The notes: generated by a model from the sequence alone, not told the origin. DNA of 64,000 nt from Colwellia sp. PAMC 20917 (GCF_001767295.1 NZ_CP014944.1:4216001-4280000), one strand, 5' to 3'. Shown: positions 47,878-56,375, numbered from the stretch's first letter. A program made the numbers and translations.

Positions 47878-48065
47878 GTTAGGCGCAGCGGGGTACTTAA
47901 TATAGGTAAATTAGGTGTATATTTACCTGATAATAAATCAACAGAGTTTACGTCAGTGACCATGTCTAACGGTTTGATTTTTGCAACGTCATCTTCTGCG
48001 CTTACTTGTGTCATTATCGACAGTGAGCATAAGATAATTGTAGTTTTTAATAGTTTGTTCAGCAT
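47874..48065 (-). pseudogene. 5' part of the RHS gene, frameshifted
   Basis: 63 aa starting MLNKLLKTTIILCSLSIMTQ, a signal peptide, then VNSVDLLSGKYTPNLPILSTP and a stop. In the other frame the sequence reads PAAPNLTLHTIQQLE, which continues the usual RHS N-terminus. The shift falls in the ACCCCG stretch near 47895-47900; one extra base would join both frames. So the RHS gene is broken, or phase-varied, or there is a sequence error. Confidence 0.75.
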
Positions 48066-48133
48066 CTAGTTATGCCTTATTTTTATTAGGTGATGTAATT
48101 CAGATATTCATAGTTGAGATAATGATTTCTAGG

Positions 48134-48598
48134 TTAATTACGGTCGCTTGTAACCCGTATGAATTTTGCCTTTGAATCAGAAGTTACTGCGTCATAACAC
48201 GTTAATGTATATGCTGTAGTTTCATAAATATTGACGGATTTTGAGCCTGAAGAGCTTAAGTTAGGAGGGTTTGCTGAACTGCCTGACTCAACTAGAGTAC
48301 AGTGTGTAGTATCTGTTGATGCCCAAATTAATGTAATGGCCTTTCCTGAATAACTAACACTGCTAGGCCCAGTAAAGCTGGTAATGACAGGTAAAGTGGG
48401 TTGATAGGGTGAATCAGATACATTTAACCGATTACCTGCATCATCAAGTGTGTAATACACTTCATCAGCAGAGCTATTGGCAGCTTTAATAAGGCGACCT
48501 CTTGCATCATAAGTATATTGCGTCACATAATCTTGAGCAAATACGCCTATGGATACGGCGGACATAAATAGACATAAAGCGACTCTCCTTTTCTTCAT
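48134..48598 (-). CDS. Secreted small protein with an RHS-type repeat upstream of the RHS gene
   Basis: 154 aa. Signal peptide MKKRRVALCLFMSAVSIGVF, then VTQYTYDARGRLIKAANSS, a single YD repeat, then an immunoglobulin-like region (PVITSFTGPSSVSYSGKAIT) with two cysteines. AAGGAT at suitable distance favours ATG at 48598. It precedes the RHS gene by 68 bp on the same strand and is probably cotranscribed. Function unknown; may be a partner or a partial duplicate of the RHS shell. Confidence 0.7.
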   Translation of the reverse strand: MKKRRVALCLFMSAVSIGVFAQDYVTQYTYDARGRLIKAANSSADEVYYTLDDAGNRLNVSDSPYQPTLPVITSFTGPSSVSYSGKAITLIWASTDTTHCTLVESGSSANPPNLSSSGSKSVNIYETTAYTLTCYDAVTSDSKAKFIRVTSDRN

Positions 48599-48607
48599 AC
48601 ATATCAT

Positions 48608-49339
48608 CCTTGAGGAAGGGACCTCATTATTATTGTAAGTAAAGTCTTTAACCTTTTACTGTATAAATAATACAACAGCATGAAAAGCGAGTGACTAGTG
48701 TTTGTTTAACGTACAATTTAGGGGGGTAATGTCAATGTTTTTTTAGATTTAAAGGGAAGTGTTTTTGATGTAAAAATTACAATTAATGTAAATACTAAAA
48801 TAACAATTATTAAAAAAATTTAGGTCATTCATGAGTAAATCTAATCTGAAATAACTGTCACTATTTATACAAAACCGCCCGCTTTTGGGTAATAGTGACG
48901 GTTAGCAGTATCTCATTAGCGAGATGGAGCTAATACCTTTATTTTCGTGAATCCAATATGATTCTAATGTCCGCTTTTGAAATTAAGTCATAGTTGTACG
49001 TTCAATATTAAGTGAATTTTAGAGTACAAATAAATAAAATTAGTTAAATTATAAGGTCAGCTCAAGGCTCTGAACTGCCGTTAGCAACTCAAAAGCTAAT
49101 GTCGGCAATTGGCTATTTGTTGACCCAAAGAATAATCAGCAGCTATCGTCAGTAAAGATACGTTAGCGGACGTTAACATCAATGGATTCCCAAGCTGTTA
49201 TTAGTGTTCATTAGACGTTGAGCTACCTTCATCTTGATAGTCAACAAAAGCCACTACAGCGGTCATTCATCATCAAACAGTTAATGCTAACCGATGGCAT
49301 CAGCAAAATAAAAAAGAGATACTTTTTCTAATGGTTAAG
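48608..49339. other. Gap between RHS locus and integron integrase
   Basis: About 730 bp without a gene. It holds the second copy of the dispersed repeat (48966-49280), whose mirror image lies at 63.24-63.57 kb. Confidence 0.6.
48966..49280 (+). repeat. Long dispersed repeat, copy 2, left of the integron
   Basis: Blocks AATGTCCGCTTTTG (48966) and, 200 bp on, GGACGTTAACATCAATGGAT with TAGTGTTCATTAGACGTTGA and GAGCTACCTTCATCTTGATA (49168-49240), then GCGGTCATTCATCATCAAAC. The same blocks at the same spacing, inverted, lie at 63240-63570. Confidence 0.85.
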
Positions 49340-50299
49340 TTATCTATCAATGGGGCTAAGAGTCCCTGAAGAATGCTGGCCAATCACATGAGTATAGATT
49401 TGAGTAGTCTTCAAATCATTATGGCCAAGTAATTCTTGTACCGTTCTAATATCAGCTCCATTTAACAGTAACTGAGTCGCAAAACTGTGTCTGAAAGTAT
49501 GTGCTGTGACATGCTTTCTAATATCAGTTTTCACAACGGCAGATCTCAGAGCTTTGGTTAATGAGGTCCAATGTAAGTGATGACGACAAAAATAACCATC
49601 CGTTGGATGCTTACACCTCACGGTTGAGGGAAATAAATATTGCCATTTAAACTGAGTAATTGCTTTTGGATATTTACGTGATAATCCTGAAGGCAAACTC
49701 GTTTTACCTTCTCCTTCAGCTAAATCTTTACTATGCAAGTCTTCGACTTTGTCTATTTGGGCCTTGAGTGACTCTATGAGTATTTTAGGCAATAAGGTCA
49801 TTCTGTCTTTAGCCCCTTTCCCCCTAAAAACGTAAATTGAATTACCGTCAAAATCGATATCTTTGATACGCAATCTCAATAGTTCCGCTTTTCTTAATCC
49901 ACACCCATATAACAAGCTGAACATAAGGTGGTACGGAGGCTTTAATTCTTTGATAATCGCAGTAGCCTCTTGGTTTGATAATACCATTGGCACCCTAGTT
50001 GGCGCTTTAGCCCTAACCGTATCAGATAAGAGGGTTAGTTCTCTTTTAAATACATGCTTGTACATGAAAACAATTGAGCATAACGCTAAGTTTTGGGTTG
50101 AAGAGGTTACTTGCCTATCAACAGCTAAGTACGTGAGATAATTACTTACTTCTTGCTCTCCCATATCTTTGGGGTGTCGCTTTTGGTTAAAAAGAATGAA
50201 GCGTTTAATCCAAAGCAAATACGCTTTTTCAGTTTGGATACTGTAATGTTTTGTACGAAGGATATGACGGATACTTTCAAGAAAAGGCGATGTAGACAT
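49340..50299 (-). CDS. intI: Integron integrase
   Basis: 319-aa tyrosine recombinase that inserts and excises cassettes at attI and attC. Catalytic motifs [25 protein letters not shown] and [16 protein letters not shown] are present. The additional domain unique to integron integrases is there: [10 protein letters not shown] followed by [19 protein letters not shown] at 50299 is preferred over an upstream start in the same frame at 50344. Transcribed away from the cassettes, the canonical arrangement, with a LexA-type palindrome just upstream. Confidence 0.96.
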   Translation of the reverse strand: MSTSPFLESIRHILRTKHYSIQTEKAYLLWIKRFILFNQKRHPKDMGEQEVSNYLTYLAVDRQVTSSTQNLALCSIVFMYKHVFKRELTLLSDTVRAKAPTRVPMVLSNQEATAIIKELKPPYHLMFSLLYGCGLRKAELLRLRIKDIDFDGNSIYVFRGKGAKDRMTLLPKILIESLKAQIDKVEDLHSKDLAEGEGKTSLPSGLSRKYPKAITQFKWQYLFPSTVRCKHPTDGYFCRHHLHWTSLTKALRSAVVKTDIRKHVTAHTFRHSFATQLLLNGADIRTVQELLGHNDLKTTQIYTHVIGQHSSGTLSPIDR

Positions 50300-50306
50300 T
50301 ATTACC

Positions 50307-50340
50307 AACCTATAACTGTGTTTATATACAGTTATAGGTT
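50307..50340 (-). promoter_or_regulatory. LexA-type SOS box upstream of intI
   Basis: CTGTGTTTATATACAG (50316-50331) fits the LexA consensus CTG-N10-CAG. It is the core of a larger palindrome with perfect 13-bp arms (AACCTATAACTGT and complement), 8 bp before the intI start codon. LexA control of intI is known in many integrons. Confidence 0.8.
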
Positions 50341-50724
50341 TCAATTAAATAAAGATCAAATATTTTATCAAATGGATATTACTGAGAAGTCTCAGTAAAT
50401 GACCAAAACCCTGATATATCATTAAAATTTCAAGTTATCTTACTGAATAAAAACGCTTTTTTGTTTTTGGTGTTGGCAGGATATTACTAAGACTTCTCAG
50501 TAATATCCGAACACAATAAGTTTTAGTTAAATTAATCTTTCTAATTTATTGAAATTGTGGAATATTAAGTGATAATTAATAAAAATTATGGAACGGACAT
50601 TACTGAGAAGTCTCCATAATAAGCTGTTGAACTAAACCGCTTCGCGGGGAGTGCCAACTCCCTGACATATCACTGCATTTCAACCACACTTAACTTGCTA
50701 CTCAACCTTTTTTGGAGGCAAGTT
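50341..50724. other. attI-like region with three palindromic repeats
   Basis: Between the intI promoter and the IS91-like genes lie three copies of TTACTGAGAAGTCTCAGTAA-like palindromes at 50379-50398, 50479-50508 and 50595-50620. Just after the third is GTTGAAC (50626-50632), which matches the recombination core GTTRRRY, a candidate attI crossover point. The sequence after it (TAAACCGCTTCGCGGGG) looks like a remnant of a cassette end. Confidence 0.55.
50379..50620 (+). repeat. Triple palindrome repeat TTACTGAGAAGTCTCAGTAA
   Basis: Perfect 9-bp arms at 50379-50398; a longer version GGATATTACTAAGACTTC... with 14-bp arms (one mismatch) at 50479-50508; a third with one degraded arm at 50595-50620. 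Two diverged copies with the same 120-bp spacing lie at 63720 and 63845. Confidence 0.85.
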
Positions 50725-51576
50725 ATGACACCACTAAGACAACAGTTACTTGACTGTATGCAAGTACGACACTTTTCAATTAGAACACAGCAAGCCTATG
50801 TTCGTTGGGTTTACGACTTGGCGAAACATACCCATCGCTCCCCTGATTCATTGCAAGACAGTGAGTTAAAAAAGTACCTTTGGTCATTAACCCTAGAGCG
50901 CCATTTATCGTCAAGTTCATGTGCACAGGCGTTTCATGCGTTGAACTTTTTTTATGGTCAAGTGCTAGGGAGAACATTCGGTGAACAATTATTACCGCCG
51001 ATGAAGCGAGAGCAGAAGATCCCTGAGCTATTAAGTGTATCTGAAGTGAAGCGGATCATTGATATATGCCACAATCCTAAATATCGCATGATGATCATGT
51101 TGTGCTATGGCTGTGGTTTACGCCTTAGTGAAGTCTGCTCGCTCAAGGTAAAAAATATAGCGGGTGAAGAGAAGGTTATACATCTTCAACAAGCCAAAGG
51201 GGCTAAGGACAGGCGTATCCCCGTATCTGAATCATTGCTACACCAGCTACGACTTTATTGGCAAGGTCTTCATCCCATCATTTACCTGTTTTTTAAGCCT
51301 GGAGAAGATAAACCGTTACATCAATCGTCATTACAAAAAGCTTATTACAAAGCGAAAAAAGATGCGGGGATTTTAAAAATAGGCGGTATACACGCCTTGC
51401 GGCATGCTTTTGCTACGCATCAGCTAATGGCTGGTATGCCACTACCGGAGTTACAGCATATTTTAGGGCATAAAGATATCCGAACTACCGTGCGATATAC
51501 CCATTGGCTACCCCATTATCAAGCGGTGGACGGAGCACAATTTGATTTACTCAAGCAACTGGAGCAACAATCATGA
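50725..51576 (+). CDS. Tyrosine recombinase of IS91-like element 2
   Basis: 283 aa. MTPLRQQLLDCMQVRHFSIR start with ribosome binding site GGAGGC. Catalytic motifs GCGLRLSEVCSLK, HALRHAFATHQL and LGHKDIRTTVRYTHW all present. It lacks the integron-specific domain, so it is not a second intI. Overlaps the transposase gene by 4 bp, so the two are translated together. Confidence 0.92.
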   Translation: MTPLRQQLLDCMQVRHFSIRTQQAYVRWVYDLAKHTHRSPDSLQDSELKKYLWSLTLERHLSSSSCAQAFHALNFFYGQVLGRTFGEQLLPPMKREQKIPELLSVSEVKRIIDICHNPKYRMMIMLCYGCGLRLSEVCSLKVKNIAGEEKVIHLQQAKGAKDRRIPVSESLLHQLRLYWQGLHPIIYLFFKPGEDKPLHQSSLQKAYYKAKKDAGILKIGGIHALRHAFATHQLMAGMPLPELQHILGHKDIRTTVRYTHWLPHYQAVDGAQFDLLKQLEQQS

Positions 51577-52706
51577 ACGGCTCATTGCTTCAGCAAATTA
51601 TCGCACAAGGACTACCACACCTTGAGAAGAAAACCATCACACCAAGGCAATGGCAAGTGTTGCATCACCTTCAGGATTGTCGAACTCAAGCGATGGGCAG
51701 TTATCAATGGCACTGCAATCACTGTGAACAAGATACCCAGTGGTATTGCTCTTGTCGTGACCGACATTGTCCGGTGTGCCAAGGTAAAGCACGAGAGCAA
51801 TGGTTACGTAAACGACAAGCGGATGTACTCCCTGTCGCTTATCACCATGTGGTATTCACTTTACCGCATCAGTTTAATGGTTGGGCAACATTACATCCTG
51901 AGATACTTTATAAAACGCTATTCAAGGCTGTCTGGGAAACATTAAGTGAATTTGCAAATGCAAGACATCATATGGAGGGTCAGTTGGGTATGTTGGCGGT
52001 GTTACACACTTGGGGTCAAACCTTGTGTAGGCATATTCATTTGCACTGCCTCATTCCAAGTGGAGTATTAACCCAAGACAAGCAATGGTGCAATAGTCGC
52101 AAGGCCCACTATTTATTTCCTGTAAAAGCTTTATCAGTGAAGTTCAGAGGGAAAATGCTGAATGGTTTAGAGGAACAAGCCAACGCAGGTGAGCTTCATC
52201 GATTAGAGCAACCAACTATTACGCAAGTATTGAATCAAACAGCTCGGTTGAAATGGAATGTTTATAGCAAACCTACCATTGGTCATACCGATACAGTGGT
52301 TAACTATTTAGCACGTTACTGTAATCGCGTAGGCATTAGTGAAAGTCGTTTATCTTTAAGGGGCGAAAATAACGTATTAATGCGCTACAAGGACTATCGT
52401 ACCAATGAGACAACTCATATGGATTTATCTCCGGCAGAGTTGATAAGGCGATTTTTATTACATGTTCTGCCCAAAGGTTTTATGCGGCTGCGTTATTACG
52501 GATTCATGGCTAATTCAATAAGGCGTAAATCGTTAATCCTCATTAGGAAAAGCTTAGATAAAGAGATAGAGAAGCTTGAAGACGATATCACAGACAGAGT
52601 AAAGGATGAAATAGGACCTGAATGCCCAAGATGTCATCATGCAGGGATGATCTTGATAGGAATTCTATTGCCGAACAAACCGTTAGCGCAGTTTCGAACG
52701 ATCTAG
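51573..52706 (+). CDS. IS91 family transposase, element 2
   Basis: 377 aa. N-terminal zinc-binding region (WHCNHCEQDTQWYCSCRDRHCPVCQ), HUH region HTWGQTLCRHIHLHCLIPSG, catalytic tyrosine region NYLARYCNRVGISESR, C-terminal CPRCHHAGM. Complete; distantly similar to the 21.2-kb transposase. Confidence 0.93.
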   Translation: MNGSLLQQIIAQGLPHLEKKTITPRQWQVLHHLQDCRTQAMGSYQWHCNHCEQDTQWYCSCRDRHCPVCQGKAREQWLRKRQADVLPVAYHHVVFTLPHQFNGWATLHPEILYKTLFKAVWETLSEFANARHHMEGQLGMLAVLHTWGQTLCRHIHLHCLIPSGVLTQDKQWCNSRKAHYLFPVKALSVKFRGKMLNGLEEQANAGELHRLEQPTITQVLNQTARLKWNVYSKPTIGHTDTVVNYLARYCNRVGISESRLSLRGENNVLMRYKDYRTNETTHMDLSPAELIRRFLLHVLPKGFMRLRYYGFMANSIRRKSLILIRKSLDKEIEKLEDDITDRVKDEIGPECPRCHHAGMILIGILLPNKPLAQFRTI

Positions 52707-52734
52707 TTGAGTGGTGTAATCTGTTAATTATGCG

Positions 52735-52887
52735 TTGAAAAAAGCGATAGTAGAGGCTTCGTTTGTCTTGAATAAAGCCCCTGATAAGGTAAACTGGCTT
52801 GATAACGTTGAGCAAAATAGAGTAAGGGAGCTATTGAAAATTCAATTTATGGATAATCCCCTTCCTACTACAGAAATAACTCAATAA
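52735..52887 (+). pseudogene. Truncated cassette ORF behind the IS91-like element
   Basis: An open frame reads LKKAIVEASFVLNKAPDKVN and on to PTTEITQ with a stop at 52887, followed 33 bp later by an attC-like site. There is no start with ribosome binding site and the frame closes at 52717, so this is the 3' end of a cassette gene whose 5' end was lost to the IS91-like insertion. Product unknown. Confidence 0.5.
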
Positions 52888-52920
52888 ACAAAAACCATAT
52901 AGACTGTGCCAGGCGGCTCA

Positions 52921-52979
52921 GTCCAACAGGACATTTATCTCTCATGCTTCGACAAGAGATAAATGCTTAATTGTTAGAG
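52921..52979 (+). other. Short attC site (59 bp)
   Basis: GTCCAAC at the start (RYYYAAC), GTTAGAG at the end, and an inner stem ATTTATCTCT/AGAGATAAAT. The 59-bp size and layout match short attC sites like that of aadA cassettes. Confidence 0.6.
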
Positions 52980-52995
52980 CTCTTCGAGGTTGAGT

Positions 52996-53496
52996 ATGGA
53001 AATTGATTGGCAATCTGCAATATCTACAGGTCTCACAGTTTCTATTATTGGTTACTTAACAAATAGAGCAGTGTACAGCCAAAAAAAGGGTAACCTTAAA
53101 TACGGAATGCCAATGAAATTTCTCGGTATAATCTGTTTTATTGTCTCAGTTGTTCCTCTATATGTTTTATTAGCTCAGAATTACCAAGTAGATAAACCTG
53201 GGGAAACGACAGCTTTAATTGGGCTAGCCGTTGGGTTCGGGTTAGGTGCTATTTATTTCGTTACTGAATCATTTTTCGTTTTTGGAAATTATGATTGTAA
53301 TAAAATTGAATTTTTCTCTCCTTGGACTGGAACTAAAACACAAGATTTTAAAAACCTAGATTATTGTTCCCTTAACCCATTTTGTGGGTATTATGTTCTT
53401 AAATTCAAAGATGGGACAAAAATCAGGTTGTCTACTCAACTTGGTGGGCATGGACATTTAATTGATTTTTTGAACAAAGGCGAAAATGAGCTATAA
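52996..53496 (+). CDS. Integron cassette membrane protein
   Basis: 166 aa of unknown function with an N-terminal amphipathic part and membrane helices near residues 40-60 and 72-95, then a soluble C-terminal part (FKDGTKIRLSTQLGGHGHLI). ATG at 52996 is preceded by GAGG. It ends 3 bp into the following attC, as cassette genes commonly do. Confidence 0.75.
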   Translation: MEIDWQSAISTGLTVSIIGYLTNRAVYSQKKGNLKYGMPMKFLGIICFIVSVVPLYVLLAQNYQVDKPGETTALIGLAVGFGLGAIYFVTESFFVFGNYDCNKIEFFSPWTGTKTQDFKNLDYCSLNPFCGYYVLKFKDGTKIRLSTQLGGHGHLIDFLNKGENEL

Positions 53497-53590
53497 CAAG
53501 CCACTCAAGCAGGACAAATAACAGTTGGTTTTGTTCGCTTCGCTCTCTATTATAACCAACTATTATTTGCCTCTTAGTGGGGCGTTGGTA
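53491..53590 (+). other. attC site 1
   Basis: Starts TATAACAAGCC, has CAAGCAGGACAAATAACAGTTGG paired (over its parts) with CCAACTATTATTTGCCTCTTA, and ends GGGGCGTTGG. About 95 bp, almost identical to attC at 56260. An IS1111-type element is inserted just after its end. Confidence 0.9.
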
Positions 53591-55144
53591 TGACTCCCCA
53601 CGTCAAGTTAAATACACTGATCCTTGTTCATTAATTTCAGAACCATTGTATTCACTTTTAGTATTAAGTGAGTTAACGCATAGAATGAAGCAAGTAATTT
53701 CGTCGGTTATCATGCTGATATTCGTGGATTACTAACTTGTTTGCTAGCAGCGCCTACCTTACTCATTTCGTCGTGGCACCTGTCTTCAGTCTATGTTCGC
53801 GGTTCAATAGCCGTTAGGCTATTGCCGTCCTAACGCCGTCGGTGATTGTGCCACACCCGATGCTTGATCCCATGCGCTAACTCAAAACTTTTATTCATGC
53901 AGGTACTCTCGATATTCTTAGCTTCACATCAATTTTTGGTAGCACTACCTCGCGAGAAATAGCCCAAATATAAGCGATCATTTCTCTGGCGATGGCCGTA
54001 ACGACCACATTACGATGTTTGCCTTTATGCATGAGTCGTTGATAGCGGCGGCACAACCTCAGTTGAGCTTGCCAAGCCATATCAATAATTTCTTTGCTTA
54101 AGCCTTCTTGTCTTAATTGCATTTCTTTTGAAATATTGGCGTTGTGTTTATACGAATGTGCACCTTCGACCAGTAGTCGTCTTGCACGGCTGTTACCGCA
54201 TTTGGTAATAGCACCTAAATGGCGTTTATCGCCACTTGAATGTTCGCTTGGTACAAGACCAAGGTAACTCATTAATTTTCTAGGATGGTCGAACCGTGAT
54301 AAGTCACCTAGTTCGGCAATCACTCCTGTGGCGACTAATAACCTCACACCACGGAGCGCCTGTATCGCTTTAACTACAGGATAAAACCGCCAGTTTTTCA
54401 CTTGATGTGTTAATTCATTATCCAGCCTTTTTAAGCGTTTTAGTCGTTCATTAATGGTTAAAACCGCTTCTTGCAAAACAATTTGCTGACAAGGATGAGG
54501 TAATACTAATTCAGCGAGCCAACGCAAATGTTGTAATGACCAGTTATCTTTTATTTTGCTGTTAATGTTGTTACGTAATAACAATGCTTTAAGTTGATAT
54601 TTAGCATCCTTTAAGTCTTTCATGCCTGTTTCTCGTGCCCGAGATAAGTCCCGTACGGCTTCATCTTCGGGCTCAGGGACATAGATAGATGTTAAGTCTT
54701 CAGACTTGAGCAGCTTTGCAAGTTTGAGCGCATCACGTTTATCGGTTTTGATTTTATCTCCTGGTTTTTTAGGGATAAGAGAAGGTGCGATGACATAGCA
54801 ACAATGATTAAGGCTGGTGAGAAAGCGGTAAATCCAATAGCCACAAGGACCTGCTTCGTAAACAAAATGAAGTGTGGCATCTGGATATTTTGATTGTAAT
54901 TGTCGTGCAAGTTTTTTAAAGGCGGCTTTATTACTGAGTATTTTACCTAGATGAGTTGATTTAGCGCCACGTTGGTCTTCAATATAAGCGACTTCAGTAA
55001 ATGTTTTATGGGTATCTAAGCCAATGAAAAGTATGTTATGTTTTATCATGCTAGCCTCTGTTTGATAATGTTGACACATATATTATGGCTCTGGTTTGTA
55101 AAACTAACCCACATTTAGAGGCTAGCACCTTGTGGGGAGTCATT
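53591..55144 (-). mobile_element. IS1111-type IS110 element at the end of an attC site
   Basis: ATGACTCCCCAC at 53590 and GTGGGGAGTCAT near 55133-55144 are inverted repeats around a DEDD transposase gene. It lies within 5 bp of the attC crossover GCGTTGG. IS1111-attC elements are known to target attC. No target duplication seen, as usual for IS110. Confidence 0.78.
53895..55049 (-). CDS. IS110 family (IS1111 group) transposase
   Basis: 384 aa. N-terminal RuvC-like DEDD domain: IGLDTHKTF, VYEAGPCGYWIYR and KTDKRDALKLAKLL; C-terminal transposase_20 domain with ALRGVRLLVATGVIAELGDL and YLGLVPSEHSSGD plus a serine-bearing stretch. ATG at 55049 precedes IKHNILFIGLD; the frame continues to 55079. 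Complete. Confidence 0.94.
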   Translation of the reverse strand: MIKHNILFIGLDTHKTFTEVAYIEDQRGAKSTHLGKILSNKAAFKKLARQLQSKYPDATLHFVYEAGPCGYWIYRFLTSLNHCCYVIAPSLIPKKPGDKIKTDKRDALKLAKLLKSEDLTSIYVPEPEDEAVRDLSRARETGMKDLKDAKYQLKALLLRNNINSKIKDNWSLQHLRWLAELVLPHPCQQIVLQEAVLTINERLKRLKRLDNELTHQVKNWRFYPVVKAIQALRGVRLLVATGVIAELGDLSRFDHPRKLMSYLGLVPSEHSSGDKRHLGAITKCGNSRARRLLVEGAHSYKHNANISKEMQLRQEGLSKEIIDMAWQAQLRLCRRYQRLMHKGKHRNVVVTAIAREMIAYIWAISREVVLPKIDVKLRISRVPA

Positions 55145-55148
55145 GTGT

Positions 55149-55466
55149 CTATATGCCCGTAATAGCAAAGTCGATCGCTGCAATAATCTCATCTCTTAAT
55201 GATTCAACCGAGCCAACAGGGCTTTTGAGTAAATTTGCTGGCATCGATGAAATCTGAGGTGTGAGTAAAATGAATTGTTCATTTTCATATTCTATCGCTG
55301 GAGTTAAGCCATTCATTTTTTCATTTCTAAAATGACTAAGCTTCCCTAAAGGGAGCACAATTCTAGTTGCAATATCGCTAATTAACGCATTTTGGATATC
55401 AATTATATAAGGATATGCTTCTCTGCTTTTTTTACTTGGGTTTATGTATACATCAAATTGTGCCAT
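55149..55466 (-). CDS. ccdB: Toxin CcdB
   Basis: 105 aa, full length. MAQFDVYINPSKKSREAYPY, SDIATRIVLPLG and ending IDFAITGI are diagnostic of CcdB, which poisons DNA gyrase. Its ATG overlaps the ccdA stop by one base (TAATG). The pair is reversed relative to the other cassettes and carries its own promoter. Confidence 0.94.
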   Translation of the reverse strand: MAQFDVYINPSKKSREAYPYIIDIQNALISDIATRIVLPLGKLSHFRNEKMNGLTPAIEYENEQFILLTPQISSMPANLLKSPVGSVESLRDEIIAAIDFAITGI

Positions 55467-55711
55467 TAAAATTCTCTAAATTCGTCACCAAAACAGCCAT
55501 TTTCATCTACAAAATCATTGTAGGCTTTTATAGCGTTTTTATTTTCTTTTACCCATTTTTTAGCTTCAATACTTTTCAATTTATCTTTTAATGCTTGCTC
55601 TAAAGTTGCAGATAAATTAATGTTAAGTGCTCTTGTTCTTTTTAGTAAGTCACTATTTAGGCTAAGGTTTGTTGCTTTTTTAGGGGCTTCAAGATCGTAT
55701 AATGCTTGCAT
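55466..55711 (-). CDS. ccdA: Antitoxin CcdA
   Basis: 81 aa. MQALYDLEAPKKATNLSLNS with a ribbon-helix-helix N-terminus that binds the operator, and a C-terminal toxin-binding tail ending WVKENKNAIKAYNDFVDENG and FRE. ATG at 55711 has GGAG eight bases before it; the longer frame to 55774 is not needed. Forms a TA operon with ccdB and represses it. Confidence 0.93.
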   Translation of the reverse strand: MQALYDLEAPKKATNLSLNSDLLKRTRALNINLSATLEQALKDKLKSIEAKKWVKENKNAIKAYNDFVDENGCFGDEFREF

Positions 55712-55739
55712 AGTATGTCTCCAAGTAATCATTACGTTT

Positions 55740-55768
55740 ATTATGCGCACTCTAATGCGTATTGTAAA
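55740..55768 (-). promoter_or_regulatory. Promoter of the ccdAB operon
   Basis: Minus strand -35 TTTACA (55763-55768), 17-bp spacer, -10 CATAAT (55740-55745). Overlaps GCGCACTCTAATGCGTATT, a possible operator dyad. Independent promoters are usual for TA cassettes. Confidence 0.65.
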
Positions 55769-55773
55769 GGGCA

Positions 55774-55866
55774 TATAAGCTATTCAAACGGACGCTAAAC
55801 AGTTGGCTAGCTTCGTTCCTCGCAATTTTAGCCAACAATTTTTCGCCGCTTAATAGGGCGTTAGCT
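55774..55866 (+). other. attC site 2
   Basis: Starts TATAAGCTATTCAAACGGACG; inner arms CAGTTGGCT and AGCCAACAATTTTT; ends CGCTTAATAGGGCGTTAGC. Follows the ccdAB cassette. Confidence 0.88.
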
Positions 55867-55882
55867 GTACAAGGAGAGTTAG

Positions 55883-56248
55883 GTGTTAAATTGGTTAAAG
55901 GAAAAATGTTCTAAAAGTGTTTGGCATACTTTAGCTATGGTAATAGTTATTCTGCTTGCTGGGCCAGAGGTAATGATAAGTATGGAGTTAATGGCACTAG
56001 TAGAACTATTGGGTGCTTCAACTTTCGTTTTACTCTATGTGTCAGGGGTTAAGATGTTTTTCGCTAATGTTGTTAATAAATTTAAAGCTTTTGAATCTTA
56101 CTCTGTTTTATTTATTCCAACACTTGAGTCTTTAAAACAAATGCCATTTCTTATGCTTCATGCAATACCAGAACGTAGTACTTCAATTCTATTTATTAGT
56201 TTTGTTACTTTAACCATACCTTTAATATATTTATTAAAAATGGTTTAA
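55883..56248 (+). CDS. Integron cassette membrane protein
   Basis: 121 aa with GTG start after AAGGAGAG. Three or four hydrophobic helices (residues 13-33, 38-58, 97-118), no recognisable domain. Ends a few bases before the next attC. Function unknown. Confidence 0.72.
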   Translation: MLNWLKEKCSKSVWHTLAMVIVILLAGPEVMISMELMALVELLGASTFVLLYVSGVKMFFANVVNKFKAFESYSVLFIPTLESLKQMPFLMLHAIPERSTSILFISFVTLTIPLIYLLKMV

Positions 56249-56259
56249 GGGGAATGCAC

Positions 56260-56358
56260 AGCTAACGCCATTCAAGCAGGACAAATAACAGTTGGTTTTG
56301 TTCGCTTCGCTCTCTATTATAATAACCAACTGTCATTTGCCTCTTAAAACGGCGTTAT
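56260..56358 (+). other. attC site 3
   Basis: AGCTAACGCC start, CAAGCAGGACAAATAACAGT arm, TTATAATAACCAACTGTCAT complementary arm, end CGGCGTTAT. Nearly the same as attC site 1. Confidence 0.9.
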
Positions 56359-56375
56359 ATTTCAATAGGGACACT

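Larger units (their letters stand above)
50725..52706 (+). mobile_element. IS91-like element with tyrosine recombinase, copy 2
   Basis: Recombinase and IS91 transposase genes overlap by 4 bp (ATGA). The unit lies directly after the attI-like region and truncates the first cassette (52735-52887). Ends not defined. Confidence 0.8.

Noticed and set aside
50725-51576. A second integron integrase
   Set aside because: The protein lacks the integron-specific extra domain and is translationally coupled to an IS91 transposase.
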